A stretch of DNA of 8,362 nucleotides, from contig CAZGIC010000094.1 in the NCBI GenBank assembly GCA_964526435.1, forward strand, positions 1-8,362. The letters are read 5' to 3'. Below are positions 1-6,451 of this stretch, piece by piece. This DNA comes from Gallispira sp964526435 (lineage in GTDB: Bacteria; Bacillota; Clostridia; Lachnospirales; CAG-274). The notes under the pieces are model-generated. The model saw only the letters and a list, made by a program, of their open reading frames with translations. It did no database searches and was not told the DNA's origin. The first letter of the stretch is position 1; each line of letters opens with the position of its first letter. Position numbers and translations under genes: made by a program.

Positions 1-1027
1 TCATTGCATCATTATCCACATCATTAATAAAGAAAAGATTTTCCTTAAACTCATCTGTCAAAACGCACAGCGGATTATTCTTAAGTTCATCTGAAAGTTC
101 TGAATATGCCGCCTCATTAAATGAAACAAACTTATATTCATTTGTAAGTTCTGCACTTATGTCAGGTCTTAATATAAAGTTGATAAATTTTTCAGCAGCC
201 TCTTTATGCTCTGTTCCCTTTAAAATTACAAAATTATCAAGAGAAAGAGATTTAGGTTCTCCATCCATTACAATTTCAAGATTAGGATTTTCCTGCATAG
301 CCTGTAATGCTTCTCCTCCATACATATATGCAACAGCAGCTTCTCCCCTTGCCATTGAATCCCTTGCATTTGTTGAATCAGCATATGCCTTTACATTTTC
401 ATTGATACTTAATAAGAATTCTTTACCCTTTTCAATATCCTCCGGATCATTTGACGTAGGGTCAAGACCTGCACCTAACATACCCATACCAATATTTCCC
501 TGAGGATCATCTGTCATAATAATATTGTCCTTAAGCTTTTCATTTGTCAGATCAGCCATCGTATGTATTTCTACTCCAAGTTCTTCAAGTTTTACCTTAT
601 CTGCAATCCATACACATATTGTTCCCATATAAGGTACTGTATACTCATTCCCCTTATCATAATCCAGGTCCAGATAAGCCTCATCAAGGTTTTCAAAGTT
701 CGGTATATTATCTTTGTTAAGAGGTTCAAGCAAATCATTCTCTTTAAGTGAATTTATATAAAAATTTGACGGAACAGCTATATCATATTCACCGTTATTA
801 CCTGCAAGTAACTTTGCCAAAAGTTCATCATTTGATGAAAATATTGATTCTACAACCTTTATTCCTGTTTCTTCTTCAAATTTATCAAGAACTTCAGGCT
901 TCATATATTCAGCCCAGTTATATAAATATAATACCTCTGTTTCCCCTGAACTGCTGCTTCCGCTGCATCCTGCCAGCAAACTGCTTATCAGAGTAAAGAT
1001 AATAACTTTGAACATTATTTTTTTCAT
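1..1027 (-). CDS. potD: PotD-like ABC transporter substrate-binding lipoprotein (3' end cut off by window edge)
   Basis: Extracellular, lipid-anchored binding protein that would deliver its ligand to the PotBC permease. This ORF has 342 codons from the ATG at 1027 and is still open at base 1. Comparison with the E. coli PotD length suggests only about 10-20 residues are missing. Residues 1-20 form a lipoprotein signal peptide with lipobox LAGC (Cys21), followed by a Ser/Gly linker. The mature part begins with YLYNWAEYM, matching the PotD YFYNWTEYV segment, so the ligand-binding Trp and Tyr are kept (W38, Y41). Other PotD landmarks are YDIAVPSNFY (81-90), TDDPQG (172-177) and INFILRPD (282-289). 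AGGAGG at 1041-1036 lies 8 nt before the start. By my hand alignment, the counterparts of PotD E171 and W255 are Gly177 and Ser262, while D257 is kept (D264). The fold is secure; spermidine/putrescine as ligand is not. A sequence gap separates this gene from the rest of the operon. Confidence 0.9.
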   Translation of the reverse strand, partial: MKKIMFKVIIFTLISSLLAGCSGSSSSGETEVLYLYNWAEYMKPEVLDKFEEETGIKVVESIFSSNDELLAKLLAGNNGEYDIAVPSNFYINSLKENDLLEPLNKDNIPNFENLDEAYLDLDYDKGNEYTVPYMGTICVWIADKVKLEELGVEIHTMADLTNEKLKDNIIMTDDPQGNIGMGMLGAGLDPTSNDPEDIEKGKEFLLSINENVKAYADSTNARDSMARGEAAVAYMYGGEALQAMQENPNLEIVMDGEPKSLSLDNFVILKGTEHKEAAEKFINFILRPDISAELTNEYKFVSFNEAAYSELSDELKNNPLCVLTDEFKENLFFINDVDNDAM

Positions 1028-1062
1028 TATAAAATCCTCCTGTTTTGTCGATTTAATTTTTT

Positions 1063-1162
1063 NNNNNNNNNNNNNNNNNNNNNNNNNNNNNNNNNNNNNN
1101 NNNNNNNNNNNNNNNNNNNNNNNNNNNNNNNNNNNNNNNNNNNNNNNNNNNNNNNNNNNNNN
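1063..1162. other. Assembly gap of 100 N
   Basis: Exactly 100 consecutive N lie between the amidohydrolase and the PotD-like gene. A run of exactly 100 is the usual placeholder for a gap of unknown size, so the true distance between these genes is not known. A promoter, terminator or small gene could be missing. On the minus strand, only 35 bp of leader remain before the PotD start. Confidence 0.97.
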
Positions 1163-1178
1163 TTAATTGAAACACTAA

Positions 1179-1222
1179 TAACATAATTTCATATTTTTAT
1201 GAAATCAGTTATTTATATGTTA
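1179..1222 (-). repeat. AT-rich nested inverted repeat after the amidohydrolase stop
   Basis: A perfect 8-bp stem, ATTTCATA/TATGAAAT (1186-1193 with 1198-1205), has a TTTT loop. It is flanked by a second pair, TAACATA/TATGTTA (1179-1185 with 1216-1222), and the outer arm includes the TAA stop codon of the amidohydrolase. Read on the minus strand, no clear U-tract follows. It is therefore more likely an mRNA 3'-end or intercistronic hairpin than a strong terminator; a weak terminator remains possible. Confidence 0.5.
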
Positions 1223-2842
1223 CTTATTCCATAGCATTTTTCCATTAATATATGTAGCTATAACATTTGCCTTATATAAATCTGATTTATCAATACTTAA
1301 CACATCCCTGTCCAAAACTGCAAAATCCGCATACTTACCGGCTTCTATTGAACCTTTTGTATTTTCCAGCCTGTTTTGATATGCACCATTTATTGTCAGA
1401 ACTTTCAGTGCTGTTTCAACATCCAGTCTTTCCTCCTGACCAAGAACTTCCATATCCTTTTTTCCGCCTTCCTGTCTGTTTACCATATTGTGAAGGCTGG
1501 TTATTGTTCTCGGCGGTACAGTTACAGGAAAATCACTTGCCTGACTTGCAATTATGCCTTCGTCAATAATTGACTTCATAGGATATTCTTTTTCAGCTCT
1601 TTCCACTCCAAGATAAGGAACTTCAAGTTCATTAAAATAATTTGGATTTTTAGTATGCCAGTAAGGATTTGTTACAGCAACACATTTAAGCTCAGCCATT
1701 TTTTCAAGTTGTTCTTTCTGTGCAATTTGTATATGTGTAATTGCATTTCTGTAGTCCTTATCTCTTGCGTCTGTTTCATCGATTGCATCAAGAATAATGT
1801 CAAGTGCCCTGTCACCGATAGTATGAACATGAACATTAAAGCCTTTTTCAATAGAAAGTTTCACCAGTTTTTTGGTAAGTTCCGGACTCATCATAGGTTC
1901 TCCATAATCTCCAGGAGCGTCTGCATATTCATCTCTCAGATAAGCTGTATGACCTTCAACTACACCATCCATAAAGAGCTTTATGGTATTAAATCTGAAA
2001 TGGTCACAATTATATTTTTCTCTTATTTTCTCAGCTTCACTAAAAGCAAATTCAATATCATCATCAGCTTCTATTGTATAAGCCGCATTAAATATAATTT
2101 TCATCTTATTTTCTTTTGCCAGCTCATAATATGCCTGTGCTCTTAAAGCATAATCCTTACGTTTATCAAACATTGGTTCAAAAGCTATTGAAATACCGTT
2201 AGAAAGTGCAATATCCTGATAATACAAAATAGCTTTCTTATACTCTTCAACACCATAGTCCGGAATAAAAGATTTAAACAATACCCCAGCCGCTTCTTTC
2301 AGCCAGCCTGTAGGCTTTCCGTCATCATATTTTACAATGACGCCGTTTTCTACATCAGGTGTATTTTCATCAAGTCCGATAGCTTCCATTGCCTTACTGT
2401 TCAAAAGATATGAATGTGCGTCACTGCCTGTCAAAATAACAGGTCTGTCATTTACAACTTCATCTATAATTTCTGCCCTGGGTCCTATTTCATCAAAACA
2501 GCCGTTTTCATAGCCAACCCCTATAATCATTTTGTTATCTTTATGTTTTTGGGCAAAATCATAAATTGCCTTCTGATACTCTTCAACACTTTTCAGCCCA
2601 TTAAGATTAACTCCAAAAATAAGATCTGTAACACTTGATACATGGGCATGTCCTTCTGTCATTGCCGGAATTATAAGACCGTCATACTTTATAATTTCCG
2701 TAGTTTCGCAGGCATAATTCTCAATTTCTTTTATTGTACCTACTGCTGCAATTTTTTCTCCTTTTACTGCAACGGCTTCAGCTAAAGAATTATTGCTGTC
2801 ACAGGTAAATATTTTTCCTTCTATAATATAATCAGCCGTCAT
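1220..2842 (-). CDS. YtcJ-type metal-dependent amidohydrolase (Amidohydrolase_3 family)
   Basis: A cytosolic hydrolase of 540 residues, the usual length for the YtcJ / N-substituted formamide deformylase group. There is no signal peptide. The N-terminal part (about 1-60) is the small beta-sandwich of amidohydrolases (YIIEGKIFTCD). The metal-binding HxH motif is GHAHVSS (H65, H67). Other family landmarks are IKLFMDGV (287-294), HVHTIGDRA (338-346), ITHIQIAQ (368-375), and ASDFPV (435-440), which carries the catalytic-type Asp437. The C-terminal KGSIEAGKYADFAVLDRD closes the fold. The ATG at 2842 follows AGGAGG (2854-2849) by 6 nt and lies 12 nt after the PotC stop, so it is cotranscribed with the transporter. 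The family hydrolyses amide or formamide C-N bonds. The likely role here is to process the imported compound, but the substrate cannot be read from the sequence. Confidence 0.9.
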   Translation of the reverse strand: MTADYIIEGKIFTCDSNNSLAEAVAVKGEKIAAVGTIKEIENYACETTEIIKYDGLIIPAMTEGHAHVSSVTDLIFGVNLNGLKSVEEYQKAIYDFAQKHKDNKMIIGVGYENGCFDEIGPRAEIIDEVVNDRPVILTGSDAHSYLLNSKAMEAIGLDENTPDVENGVIVKYDDGKPTGWLKEAAGVLFKSFIPDYGVEEYKKAILYYQDIALSNGISIAFEPMFDKRKDYALRAQAYYELAKENKMKIIFNAAYTIEADDDIEFAFSEAEKIREKYNCDHFRFNTIKLFMDGVVEGHTAYLRDEYADAPGDYGEPMMSPELTKKLVKLSIEKGFNVHVHTIGDRALDIILDAIDETDARDKDYRNAITHIQIAQKEQLEKMAELKCVAVTNPYWHTKNPNYFNELEVPYLGVERAEKEYPMKSIIDEGIIASQASDFPVTVPPRTITSLHNMVNRQEGGKKDMEVLGQEERLDVETALKVLTINGAYQNRLENTKGSIEAGKYADFAVLDRDVLSIDKSDLYKANVIATYINGKMLWNK

Positions 2843-2854
2843 AACAATCCTCCT

Positions 2855-3673
2855 CTATTTTCTATGTTTTGCAATAATACTGCTTATTAAATGTCCCGCA
2901 GCATAAAACAATACAATTCCCACTATCATTAATGTAGAAAGCACATAAACATCTGTAGTTATTTTTCCTCTGACCATGCCATAAACTTTAATAGGAAATG
3001 TAATCTGACCTGCACCTGCCACAAAATAACTTATTATTACATCATCAATAGACAATGTTATTGACAGAAAAGCACCTGAAATTATGCCCGGAATAAGCAT
3101 AGGTATGGTAACTCTTCTCAGTGTTCTCCACTGATTAGCCCCCAGATCCATAGCAGCTTCCTCTATAGAACTGTCAAAATTCGCAATTCTGGATCTAAGG
3201 GTTATTATTACAAAAGGCAGACAAAATGTTACATGGGCAAATACCAGTGTTGCAAAGCCCATTTTAAATCCCATTTTGCTAAAAGCAGCAAGGGAGGCAA
3301 GTCCTATAACCAGTTCAGGTATTACAACGGGTATGTAGAGTAAATTATTTATAAATTTCTTTAGTTTAAACTCATATCTGTACATTCCAATAGTTGCCAG
3401 AGTTCCAAGCCCTACAGAAATAACCATACTTACAAGAGCAAGTTTTACAGACAGCCAGAAACTGTCTACAAGACTGCCTCCTTTAAACAGTTCAAAATAC
3501 CATTTTAATGTAAATCCCTGAAAAGCTACATTGTTATCTCTTACATTAAGGGAATATAAGATAATAACAAATATAGGCATATATAAAAATAAATAAATTA
3601 AAGCAATAAACAAATAGGAGAAAAATCCCATTTTCTTTTTTTCTTTTCTTTTTGTAAAAGAATTTGTCATCAT
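2855..3673 (-). CDS. potC: PotC-like ABC transporter permease
   Basis: Inner permease subunit of a spermidine/putrescine-type importer; 272 residues, close to the usual PotC length. The N terminus is short and basic (KRKEKKK), followed by about six hydrophobic membrane segments beginning near residues 16-41. The cytoplasmic EAA loop that docks on the ATPase is visible as EEAAMDLGANQWRTLRRV (171-188). The segment LSIDDVIISYF (207-217) is characteristic of PotC rather than PotB. The start is chosen as the first ATG of ATG-ATG (3673). AGGAGG at 3684-3679 places that ATG 5 nt downstream, and the second ATG (3670) is 8 nt away and equally plausible. The upstream GTG at 3679 overlaps the ribosome binding site and is rejected. 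It follows PotB by 9 nt. Confidence 0.93.
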   Translation of the reverse strand: MMTNSFTKRKEKKKMGFFSYLFIALIYLFLYMPIFVIILYSLNVRDNNVAFQGFTLKWYFELFKGGSLVDSFWLSVKLALVSMVISVGLGTLATIGMYRYEFKLKKFINNLLYIPVVIPELVIGLASLAAFSKMGFKMGFATLVFAHVTFCLPFVIITLRSRIANFDSSIEEAAMDLGANQWRTLRRVTIPMLIPGIISGAFLSITLSIDDVIISYFVAGAGQITFPIKVYGMVRGKITTDVYVLSTLMIVGIVLFYAAGHLISSIIAKHRK

Positions 3674-3682
3674 ACACACCTC

Positions 3683-4537
3683 CTATGCAAGATCATCAAG
3701 ATTACCAACTTTGGAGTAAAATTTCAAAACTACAAGTGTGAATATAATCAGAAATACTGAAAATGACGCTCCCAGAGGCCAGTTTCTTGCAACAAGGAAC
3801 TGATTCTGTATAAGATTGCCCAGATATGTTGAACTGCCTCCGCCCATTACATCTGCAACAAAGAAAGCTCCAAGACTAGGTATAAATACCTGAATCGTTC
3901 CTGCAAATATACCAGGCAGTGTAAGAGGAAATATTACTCTTATAAATGTACGGAACTTTTTTGCACCCAGGTCATTTGCCGCTTCTATAAGTGAATTATC
4001 AAGCTTTGATATTGATACCTGCAAAGGTAAAACCATAAAAGGAAAAAAAGTATAAACCATACCAAATACAACAGCCCCATCTGTATACATCATTTTAATA
4101 GGTGAATCAATAACGCCAAGGCTGATAAGGGCAGAATTTATAAAACCGGAATCTCTCAAAATATTAGCCCACCCGTTAAGCCTTATAAGTCCGTTTACCC
4201 AGAATGGAAGCATAATAAGCAATATCAGAAAACTTCTCTGTTTCTCAGGTATCTTACATAACAGATATGCAAAGGGGTATGATATTAAAAGACAAATAAT
4301 ACTGACTTCCAATGCCATTACAACAGACTTACCCGATACCTTTAAATACAAAGGATTAAATATATCTTTATAGTTGTCAAGAGTTGTAATCATTTCAACT
4401 CCTCCATAAGCACCCTTTGTCATAAAACTCATAAACACAACATATACCATTGGTATAAGCAGAAACATAAACAGCCATATTGCAGTAGGTCCAACCATAC
4501 ATAATATAATAAGCCGATTGCGTCTTTTATTTTCCAT
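3683..4537 (-). CDS. potB: PotB-like ABC transporter permease
   Basis: The first of two membrane subunits that form the translocation channel with PotC; 284 residues, the typical PotB size. About six membrane segments can be seen, near 11-36, 70-94, 102-124, 155-175, 207-230 and 258-276. The EAA coupling loop reads EAANDLGAKKFRTFIRV (185-201), followed by the usual FPLTLPG. The N terminus ENKRRNR is cytosolic and basic. The ATG at 4537 follows AGGAGG by 6-7 nt, and the TAG stop of the ATPase gene forms the first bases of that ribosome binding site, with only 10 nt between the genes. Translational coupling to PotA is likely. Confidence 0.93.
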   Translation of the reverse strand: MENKRRNRLIILCMVGPTAIWLFMFLLIPMVYVVFMSFMTKGAYGGVEMITTLDNYKDIFNPLYLKVSGKSVVMALEVSIICLLISYPFAYLLCKIPEKQRSFLILLIMLPFWVNGLIRLNGWANILRDSGFINSALISLGVIDSPIKMMYTDGAVVFGMVYTFFPFMVLPLQVSISKLDNSLIEAANDLGAKKFRTFIRVIFPLTLPGIFAGTIQVFIPSLGAFFVADVMGGGSSTYLGNLIQNQFLVARNWPLGASFSVFLIIFTLVVLKFYSKVGNLDDLA

Positions 4538-4547
4538 ACAACCCCTC

Positions 4548-5663
4548 CTACTTTAATACAGCGTCTTCTATTACATTGTATATAGAGTCAGCCTCCGTAT
4601 GCATAATAACAGCCTTGTTATCTAGCCAGTACAAATACACGCTTTCCCCTGGCTCATAAAGTTTTTCATCAGGATGGGTATTTACCTTTATAATGTTTCC
4701 GTCAGGCAATTCAACCATACTTTTTACAACTGAACCTGCATATATGTGCTCCTTAACAATTCCTGTAAGAAAAAATCCATCAACAGGAGTATCACTTACC
4801 TTTACATTTTCAGGCCTTACACATACATAAACCATTTCTTCATTATCAAAGCCGTCACAATTACAAACTGCTCTTCCTGTTTCAAATATAATTTCTGACT
4901 TACCTGGAGTTGTTTTGTCTATGTACCCTTCCATAATATTGGATTCACCAATAAAATCAGCTACAAAACGACTTTTTGGCTTTTCATAAATTTCCTTTGC
5001 ATCACCGATTTGTTCAAATCTTCCCGCATTCATTATTACAATTCTGTCACTCATTGTAAGAGCTTCTTCCTGATCATGCGTTACATACACAAATGTAATG
5101 CCAAGCTTTTGCTGCAAATGCTTAAGCTCAACCTGCATCTGCTTTCTGAGCTTTAAATCAAGGGCACCCAGGGGTTCATCCAGAAGCAAAACCTTCGGAT
5201 TGTTCACAAGAGCTCTTGCAATGGCAACTCTCTGTTTCTGACCACCTGACATCTGTGAAGTTCTCCTGTTCCCAAAACCATCAAGCTGTACCAGTTCAAG
5301 CATTTCATTTACTCTTTTTTTAATTTCTTTTTTATCCATTCTCTTTTCAACAAGTCCAAATGCCACATTGTCAAACACATTCATATGGGGAAACAATGCA
5401 TAGCTTTGAAAAACTGTATTGACATTTCTGTCATAGGGTGCCTTGTCTGTCACATTTTCACCCTCTAAATAAACCTCGCCTTCTGTAGCTGATTCAAAAC
5501 CTGCTATAATTCTCAATATAGTAGTTTTGCCGCATCCTGAAGAGCCAAGCAGCGTCAAAAATTCACTTTCATATATGTCCAGATTAATGGGCTCCAAAAC
5601 CTGATTATCTCCAAAATACTTTGTTATATTTTTTAATTGAATAATAGGTTTCTTTTTTTCCAT
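4548..5663 (-). CDS. potA: PotA-like ABC transporter ATP-binding protein
   Basis: The ATPase that powers the PotBC importer from the cytoplasmic face; 371 residues, close to E. coli PotA (378). All catalytic motifs are intact: Walker A GSSGCGKT (40-47), Q-loop Gln86 in FQSYALFPH, signature MSGGQKQR (138-145), Walker B LLLDEP with D162/E163, D-loop GALD (166-169), and switch His196 in VTHDQEEA. Residues from about 235 onward form the TOBE-type regulatory domain (for example VYVCVRPENV). The ATG at 5663 follows AGGAGG and lies 22 nt downstream of the PII stop codon. The segment FGDNQVLEPINLDI and the overall layout fit the polyamine/iron/sulfate-type importer ATPases. The PotB/PotC partners make the Pot assignment preferable, though the ligand class is inferred by homology only. 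Confidence 0.95.
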   Translation of the reverse strand: MEKKKPIIQLKNITKYFGDNQVLEPINLDIYESEFLTLLGSSGCGKTTILRIIAGFESATEGEVYLEGENVTDKAPYDRNVNTVFQSYALFPHMNVFDNVAFGLVEKRMDKKEIKKRVNEMLELVQLDGFGNRRTSQMSGGQKQRVAIARALVNNPKVLLLDEPLGALDLKLRKQMQVELKHLQQKLGITFVYVTHDQEEALTMSDRIVIMNAGRFEQIGDAKEIYEKPKSRFVADFIGESNIMEGYIDKTTPGKSEIIFETGRAVCNCDGFDNEEMVYVCVRPENVKVSDTPVDGFFLTGIVKEHIYAGSVVKSMVELPDGNIIKVNTHPDEKLYEPGESVYLYWLDNKAVIMHTEADSIYNVIEDAVLK

Positions 5664-5685
5664 CTATGTGCCTCCTAACTATTTT

Positions 5686-6024
5686 CTACAATATCTTTTC
5701 TCCGCGTTCACCTGTACGGATTCTCATTACATCATCAATATCAGAGATGAACACTTTACCATCACCTACATGCCCTGTAGCCACCTTTTCAACAATTGCC
5801 TGTAAAATTTCTTCAAGGTCTTCATCAAGAACAACTGTCATTACATAAAGTTTTGGCATAAGATTTATTTCTGTACCCAATTTTTTTAATTCATCATTGT
5901 TTCCTTTCTGATTTCCGCATCCCATAGCTGATATTACTGTCATACCGGTGTAATCATTTATACTCAAAATTTCTTTAAGCGTCTCAAGTTTTTCAGGTCT
6001 GATAACAAGCTCAATTTTCTTCAT
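5686..6024 (-). CDS. PII-family nitrogen regulatory protein (GlnB/GlnK-like) with non-canonical T-loop
   Basis: A small trimeric signalling protein that senses ATP/ADP and 2-oxoglutarate and controls partners through its T-loop. The start at 6024 (MKKIELVIRPEKL) gives 112 residues and aligns without gaps to E. coli GlnB. AAAGGAGGAA lies about 8 nt upstream. An in-frame extension to 6090 is possible but has no ribosome binding site and overlaps the leader. Nucleotide-binding residues are kept: G35/G37, Q39-K40-G41, T83-G-H-V-G-D-G-K90, and R101-I-R103-T-G-E. K58 (MPK), which contacts 2-oxoglutarate, is also kept. The uridylylation Tyr51 is Thr, Glu50 is Gly, and Glu62 is Met. It is the first gene of the transporter operon, so the likely partner is the adjacent PotA or PotBC (inference). 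No AmtB or glutamine synthetase gene is nearby. Confidence 0.93.
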   Translation of the reverse strand: MKKIELVIRPEKLETLKEILSINDYTGMTVISAMGCGNQKGNNDELKKLGTEINLMPKLYVMTVVLDEDLEEILQAIVEKVATGHVGDGKVFISDIDDVMRIRTGERGEKIL

Positions 6025-6032
6025 AATATATT

Positions 6033-6040
6033 CCTCCTTT
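6033..6040 (-). promoter_or_regulatory. Ribosome binding site that fixes the PII start
   Basis: AAAGGAGG on the minus strand lies 8 nt before the ATG at 6024. It decides against the longer reading frame that opens at 6090, whose added residues (CCLYFYIF and so on) do not resemble any PII N terminus. Confidence 0.88.
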
Positions 6041-6103
6041 AAAATAAATATATAAAAATAAAGACAACAAGGCATATATGACCCCATCATCTTAGTTCAA
6101 TTT

Positions 6104-6132
6104 ATATTAACAGTAAACAGCCCCACTGTCAA
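6104..6132 (-). promoter_or_regulatory. Promoter P2 for the PII-pot-amidohydrolase operon, overlapped by a dyad
   Basis: A -35 TTGACA (6132-6127), a 17-nt spacer and a -10 TAATAT (6109-6104) form a near-consensus vegetative promoter. The predicted start is near 6097, leaving a leader of about 73 nt before the PII gene. An AT-rich stretch (6140-6160) just upstream could act as an UP element. An imperfect 26-bp inverted repeat, TTAACAGT/ACTGTCAA with a 10-bp centre (6107-6132), covers the -35, the spacer and part of the -10, so a repressor bound there would block the promoter. Confidence 0.7.
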
Positions 6133-6171
6133 TAACTTAATTCATATATTTTAAATATATTCCTTTACTAG

Positions 6172-6205
6172 AAAAAAGCAAAGTAACCTATGTGGTCATC
6201 TTTGC
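6172..6205 (-). terminator. Hairpin plus T6 between promoters P1 and P2 (attenuator-like)
   Basis: On the minus strand GCAAAG (6205-6200) pairs with CTTTGC (6183-6178) around a 16-nt interior that contains a further ACC/GGT pairing. Six T follow (6177-6172). This has the form of a modest intrinsic terminator, placed only about 10-40 nt after the predicted P1 start. The + strand side is also followed by a T-rich run, so it could act in both directions. The short GC-poor stem makes it weak. Confidence 0.5.
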
Positions 6206-6220
6206 CTTTATTTTTAAATA

Positions 6221-6250
6221 AGTATGATATTTTCATTATGCCGGTGTCAA
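6221..6250 (-). promoter_or_regulatory. Candidate upstream promoter P1
   Basis: A perfect -35 TTGACA (6250-6245) lies in the context AATTAATTATTGACA. Candidate -10 boxes are CATACT with an 18-nt spacer (6226-6221) or TATCAT with a 15-nt spacer (6229-6224); neither is ideal, so this promoter is weaker than P2. Transcripts from it would cross the hairpin at 6205-6172 before reaching P2. Confidence 0.45.
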
Positions 6251-6337
6251 TAATTAATTTGTATTTTTACTTCTTTGTTTTCCCTGTATTTATACCTATA
6301 ATTTAAAATATATATTTAAATTTTCTTTTGCATATAT

Positions 6338-6360
6338 AACACCAGTTTTGCACTGTTGTT
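6338..6360. repeat. 23-bp imperfect inverted repeat in the control region
   Basis: AACACCAGT and ACTGTTGTT (one mismatch between arms) flank a 5-bp centre. It lies about 90-110 bp upstream of P1. The ACTGTT arm resembles the half-site of the dyad over P2 (ACTGTCAA / TTAACAGT), but the arm spacing differs (5 versus 10 bp). It is a possible regulator site, supported only by its symmetry and the shared half-site. Confidence 0.35.
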
Positions 6361-6398
6361 TTGATTTTATAACTATGTATAACTGTATTAAATCATTA

Positions 6399-6434
6399 TA
6401 AAAAATCTGCCCCACATATAATCATTGTGAGGCA
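6399..6434 (-). terminator. Intrinsic terminator of the merR-flavodoxin unit
   Basis: On the minus strand a 9-bp stem, TGCCTCACA/TGTGGGGCA (6434-6426 with 6416-6408, one T-G wobble), with a 9-nt loop is followed by GATTTTTTAT. It begins 18 nt after the stop codon of the flavodoxin-domain protein. This separates the right transcription unit from the PII-pot operon. Confidence 0.88.
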
Positions 6435-6451
6435 ATAATTTTTTTACTGCC

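Noticed and set aside
159..503. Plus-strand open frame of 114 codons (and others at 563-996)
   Set aside because: It lies wholly antisense to the PotD-like coding region, has no ribosome binding site, and its residues resemble no known protein. It is a shadow frame.
1179..1222. Strong intrinsic terminator after the amidohydrolase
   Set aside because: The hairpin is real but very AT-rich and no U-tract follows on the minus strand, so I list it only as an inverted repeat.
1267..2638. Several plus-strand open frames across the amidohydrolase
   Set aside because: All are antisense to a conserved coding sequence with intact motifs, and their translations are low-complexity and Cys/Ile/Phe-rich.
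2855..3679. PotC start at the GTG at 3679
   Set aside because: This GTG overlaps the AGGAGG sequence itself, so a ribosome could not use both. The ATG pair at 3673/3670 has proper spacing.
5686..6090. Longer PII frame starting at 6090
   Set aside because: The extra 22 residues do not match PII proteins, the start lacks a ribosome binding site, and AAAGGAGG sits directly before the ATG at 6024.
6025..6398. Known riboswitch or GlnR/TnrA box upstream of the PII gene
   Set aside because: No TGTNA-N7-TNACA match of good quality and no recognisable riboswitch core such as the ACGR-loop hairpins of guanidine-II elements were found.
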